This document shows positions 33,448-36,484 of a DNA stretch of 36,484 nt, piece by piece. Below the pieces are notes generated by a model that was given only the letters and a program-made list of their open reading frames with translations, searched no databases and was not told where the DNA came from. Both the position numbers and the translations under genes were made by a program. The stretch's first letter is position 1. Every line of letters begins with the position of its first letter. The DNA is from Candidatus Ruania gallistercoris (lineage in GTDB: Bacteria; Actinomycetota; Actinomycetes; Actinomycetales; Beutenbergiaceae). The stretch covers positions 1 through 36,484 of the forward strand of contig DXBY01000060.1 of assembly GCA_019116305.1 (NCBI GenBank), read 5' to 3'.

Positions 33448-35436
33448 GTGCCCACATCCCAACCCGTCTCGAACCGCATCAGTCGCCGGCAGCTGATCGC
33501 CGGCAGCGGCGGCATCATCGGCTTCGCCACCCTGTCCCTCACCGGGTGCAGCCCCGATGGCGGCGGTGAGTCCGAGGCGCCGAACTCCACGCCGGACCCG
33601 AACCGCCCACTGGAGTCTCCGCTGCTGACCGAGCAGGTCGAAGCCGGCGACCTTCCGCCGATGGACGAACGCATGCCCGTCCCCGAGGACCGCCTGGTCG
33701 TACCCACACCGGAGTACGGCACCTACGGTGGCGAGTTCGCCGGCGTGATCCTGGACCAGGACCGCGGCTGGCTGGACCGCTTCATCCACTACGAACCGAC
33801 CATGCGCGCCAGCCAGCAGCTCGACGAGTTCGGTCTGCCGGGCACCTTCAAGGCGGTGGACATCAACGAGGAGGGCACCGAGTTCACCCTGCACCTGCGC
33901 GAAGGGATGCGCTGGTCTGACGGGGAACCGGTGACCGCCGACGACGTCATGTTCGCCGTCGAGGACGTGTTCTTCAACGACACGCTGTACCCGAGCACTC
34001 CAGAGTTCCTCACTGCTGACGACCAGGTGTGCACGGCGGAGAAGGTGGACGAGTTCACCGTCAAGCTCACCTACCCCGGCCCGCGAGGCGACTTCCTGGT
34101 CACCGCGAGCCGCGGCGAGCAGCCGGTGAACCTCCTCGGCTGGCCGAAGCACTACCTGCAGGACTACATCCAGGATCTGAACCCGGAGGCGAACAGCCTC
34201 GCCGAGGAGGCTGGGTTCAGCGACTGGGTCGACCACTGGGCGCATCTGAAGGCGTACTACAACAACGTCGATCTGCCCACGCTGACCGCGTGGATCGTGA
34301 CCAGCCCGTTGAACGAGGGCAACGTCGTCGTCGCCGAGCGTAATCCCTACTACTGGAAGGTCGACGACGAGGGCGCTCAGCTGCCGTTCATCGACCGTCT
34401 CGAGTTCGAGATCGTCCAGAACGACGAGGTGATGCTGCTCAAGGCGGTCAACGGTGAGATCGACATGCACGCCCGGAACTTCAACACCGACCCGAACCGG
34501 CCGGTGTTGGCGGACGCACGGGAGAGCGGCGACTTCCGATTCATCAGCGTTGAGCCGACCTCGATGAACCAGATGATCATCGCGCTCAACCTGAACCACC
34601 GGGACGAGACCCTCCGGGAGATCTTCCAGAACAAGGACTTCCGGATCGGGTTGTCGCATGCGATCAACCGCCAGGACATCATCGACACGGTGTATCAGCG
34701 TCAGGGTGAGCCCTGGCAGGCGGCACCGCACCCGAACTCGGACTTCTACGACGAGGAGTTCGCCAAGCAGTACACCGAGTACGACCCCGAGCTGGCCAAC
34801 CAGCACCTGGACAGCGCCGGCCTCACCGAGAAGGACGCCGAGGGGTTCCGGCTACGCCCTGACGGCGAACGGCTCACCTTCCAGGTCGATGTCACCGCTT
34901 CGGGTGCCCAGCAGATCCAGGCGATGAGCCTGGTGGTGCAGTCCTGGGAGGCGGTCGGAGTCCAGGCATCGGTCAACACCCTGGAGCGCACGCTGTTCTA
35001 CGACCGCAAGTCCGCCTCGGCGAACCAGCACGACGCGAACGTGTGGTCCGGGGACGGCGGCTTCCGCACCGAGATGGACGAGCTGCGCTGGTGGTTCCCC
35101 TCCTGGGGCGAGTCCAACTACGCGGTGAAGTGGGCCGAGTACTACACCACCGACGGCACCGGACCGAACAGTGTGGAGCCCCCTGCCGAGGTCCTGGAGC
35201 AGATGGAGCTGGCCAAGCAGATGGAGCTGGAGCCCGATCCCGAGGCTCGCGACGACCTCTTCCGGTCCATCCTGGAGATCACGAAGGACCAGTTCTTCGC
35301 GATCGGCACTGCCCTGCCTGGTAACGGGTACGCCGTGGCGAAGAACCACCTGCGCAACGTCGTCGACTCCTACCCCGCCTCGCCCCTGTACTTCTCGCCG
35401 GGACACATCGATCCGCCCACCTGGTACTACGCCTGA
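33448..35436 (+). CDS. Tat-exported solute-binding lipoprotein, SBP family 5
   Basis: This 662-residue ABC substrate-binding protein of the SBP_bac_5 (Opp/Dpp-like) family has an N-terminus with the twin-arginine motif SRRQLIAGSGGIIGFATLSLTGC, ending in a lipobox, so it is probably a Tat-exported lipoprotein. Family features include LHLREGMRWSDGEPVTADDVMFAVEDVFFND and the ligand-cleft segments WIVTSPLNEGNVVVAERNPYYWKV. Many members with this length carry oligosaccharides rather than peptides. The divergent pectate lyase and shared operators suggest oligogalacturonides or related pectin fragments, which is inference. GTG 33448 has a perfect aaggagg 7 nt upstream; the track start at 33256 lies in the promoter region. 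The oppB-like permease follows after 39 bp. Confidence 0.9.
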   Translation: MPTSQPVSNRISRRQLIAGSGGIIGFATLSLTGCSPDGGGESEAPNSTPDPNRPLESPLLTEQVEAGDLPPMDERMPVPEDRLVVPTPEYGTYGGEFAGVILDQDRGWLDRFIHYEPTMRASQQLDEFGLPGTFKAVDINEEGTEFTLHLREGMRWSDGEPVTADDVMFAVEDVFFNDTLYPSTPEFLTADDQVCTAEKVDEFTVKLTYPGPRGDFLVTASRGEQPVNLLGWPKHYLQDYIQDLNPEANSLAEEAGFSDWVDHWAHLKAYYNNVDLPTLTAWIVTSPLNEGNVVVAERNPYYWKVDDEGAQLPFIDRLEFEIVQNDEVMLLKAVNGEIDMHARNFNTDPNRPVLADARESGDFRFISVEPTSMNQMIIALNLNHRDETLREIFQNKDFRIGLSHAINRQDIIDTVYQRQGEPWQAAPHPNSDFYDEEFAKQYTEYDPELANQHLDSAGLTEKDAEGFRLRPDGERLTFQVDVTASGAQQIQAMSLVVQSWEAVGVQASVNTLERTLFYDRKSASANQHDANVWSGDGGFRTEMDELRWWFPSWGESNYAVKWAEYYTTDGTGPNSVEPPAEVLEQMELAKQMELEPDPEARDDLFRSILEITKDQFFAIGTALPGNGYAVAKNHLRNVVDSYPASPLYFSPGHIDPPTWYYA

Positions 35437-35475
35437 GCCGGACCTCGCTGCACCGACGTTTCGATAGGGACCTGA

Positions 35476-36468
35476 ATGCTGCGGTACATCCTCCGCCGGA
35501 TCCTCGTGCTCATCCCCACCGTATGGGCCATCTCGCTGATCACGTTCATCATCATCCAGCTGCCTCCGGGCGACTACCTCACCACTGTGCAGGCCTCGCT
35601 CGCCGAGGCCGGCGACCAGCCGCTGGATGCTGCTGAGCTGGCACGGCTCACCGAACGGTACGGGCTGAACGACCCCTGGTACGTGCAGTACTGGAAGTGG
35701 TTCAGCGGGATCATCTTCCACGGTGACTTCGGTGACTCCTTCAGCTACGGCCGCCCGGTCAGCGCCCTGGTGTGGGAGCGGTTGCCGCTGACGGTGATGC
35801 TGTCCGTGCTCACCCTGGTCTTCATCTGGGCAGTCAGCTTCCCGATCGGCGTCTACTCGGCGCTGCGGCAGTACTCCAAGGGTGACTACGTGTTCACCTT
35901 CATCGGCTACCTCGGTCTGGCAGTTCCCAACTTCCTGATCGCACTCGTGCTGATGTGGATCGGGCTGACCTATTTCGGCCAGAGCGTGGGCGGACTCTTC
36001 TCCCCCGAGTACCGGGACGCACCCTGGAGCCTGGCGAAGTTCGGGGATGCGCTCGCCCACCTCTGGATCCCGGTGGTCATCTGGGGTACCGCGGGTACCG
36101 CCGGGAACATCCGGATCCTGCGGGCCAACCTGCTGGACGAGCTGCGCAAGCCCTATGTCACCGCGGCCCGCGCGCGTGGCGTGCCGAAACGCCGGCTGAC
36201 CATCAAGTACCCGGTTCGTGCCGCTGTCAACCCGTTCTTCTCGACGATCGGGTGGATCCTGCCCGGCCTGATCGCTGCCGACGCCATCACGTCCCAGGTG
36301 CTGAACCTGGACACCACCGGACCGCTGCTGCTCAACGCCCTGATGGCACAGGACATGTACCTCGCCGGGTCCGTGCTCCTGATCAGTGCCGTGCTGGTGG
36401 TGATCGGCACCCTGATCTCCGATCTCGCCCTCGCGTGGCTCGATCCGCGTGTCCGATTCCGATACTAA
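35476..36468 (+). CDS. ABC transporter permease, OppB/DppB type
   Basis: This 330-residue inner-membrane permease starts with MLRYILRRILVLIPTVWAISLITFIIIQLPPGD, the standard first TM helix and motif of the OppB group. A large extracytoplasmic loop follows. Further TM helices include LPLTVMLSVLTLVFIWAVSFPIGVYSAL, FTFIGYLGLAVPNFLIALVLMWIGL and MYLAGSVLLISAVLVVIGTLISDL. The EAA loop that contacts the ATPase is PYVTAARARGVPKRRLTIKYPVRAAVNP. ATG 35476 has agggac upstream. It is the second gene of the operon, following the solute-binding protein, and works in oligosaccharide or peptide import. Confidence 0.94.
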   Translation: MLRYILRRILVLIPTVWAISLITFIIIQLPPGDYLTTVQASLAEAGDQPLDAAELARLTERYGLNDPWYVQYWKWFSGIIFHGDFGDSFSYGRPVSALVWERLPLTVMLSVLTLVFIWAVSFPIGVYSALRQYSKGDYVFTFIGYLGLAVPNFLIALVLMWIGLTYFGQSVGGLFSPEYRDAPWSLAKFGDALAHLWIPVVIWGTAGTAGNIRILRANLLDELRKPYVTAARARGVPKRRLTIKYPVRAAVNPFFSTIGWILPGLIAADAITSQVLNLDTTGPLLLNALMAQDMYLAGSVLLISAVLVVIGTLISDLALAWLDPRVRFRY

Positions 36469-36479
36469 GGATCCGCTCC

Positions 36480-36484
36480 ATGAC
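36480..36484 (+). CDS. Start of next ABC gene, truncated by window edge
   Basis: ATG at 36480 with aagga 8 nt upstream lies 11 nt after the permease stop. By operon order an OppC/DppC-type permease is expected, but only ATGAC is in the window. Confidence 0.4.

Noticed and set aside
33337-34806. 489-codon minus-strand ORF within the solute-binding protein gene
   Set aside because: Its composition (Val/Leu/Asp/Glu/His shadow pattern) and lack of motifs mark it as a shadow of the plus-strand SBP gene.

Overview
The window is high-GC DNA from an actinobacterium, most probably of the order Micrococcales. The evidence is an F420-dependent glucose-6-phosphate dehydrogenase, a homologue of mycobacterial Rv2466c (a mycothiol-linked DsbA-like protein), an Rv2629-like protein, a DUF222/13E12 HNH protein, paired clpP genes, many GTG starts, and several likely leaderless starts. 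The genus cannot be fixed from the sequence alone. Most of the window is chromosomal core; accessory content is limited to the DUF222/HNH gene and the pectate lyase/ABC locus at the right end.

Layout. 1-3.5 kb: 3' part of valS and an MDR-family oxidoreductase. 3.6-6.5 kb: fgd (minus), divergent from a DUF222/HNH gene broken by a +1 frameshift. 6.6-13 kb (minus): chorismate mutase, Rv2629-like protein, clpX, clpP2, clpP1 and tig. This is the chaperone/protease core, with two identical ClgR-like sites in front of clpP1. 13.2-14.4 kb: a glycerophosphodiesterase lipoprotein, tRNA-Gly(TCC) and tRNA-Pro(TGG). 14.6-16.3 kb: a second clpP pair coupled by ATGA, followed by a convergent XRE regulator of the ClgR/PopR type. 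16.4-18.2 kb: rpmF, rpmE2 and a DUF1648-type membrane protein. 18.2-20.0 kb: a cysteine-leader-peptide attenuator followed by cysK-cysE. 20.0-29.7 kb: alkyltransferase-like protein, a four-TM protein, rpiB, M13 peptidase, a Cys-less rhodanese, a secreted Cys-rich protein, an APH-fold kinase, the DsbA-like protein, a cupin and pepN. 29.7-36.5 kb: a modular secreted pectate lyase divergent from a Tat lipoprotein solute-binding protein and an OppB-like permease. The next permease gene starts at the window edge.

Three regulatory systems stand out. (1) The clpP3-clpP4-regulator module has tandem operators resembling the Streptomyces PopR site, a ClpP4 whose nucleophilic serine is alanine, and a regulator ending in an ssrA-like FALAA degron. 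This suggests a protease switch controlled by its own regulator's degradation. (2) cysK is preceded by a 17-codon ORF with Cys-Cys codons just before its stop, overlapping a GC-rich hairpin, which is a translation-coupled cysteine sensor. (3) The pectate lyase/ABC intergenic region carries two exact LacI-family-type operators (GNAANCGNTTNC), each just downstream of a promoter-like element, so secreted depolymerisation and oligosaccharide uptake look co-repressed.

All gene calls rest on reading the translations. No database search was run. Motif consensus sequences for ClgR, PopR and LacI-family operators are quoted from memory.
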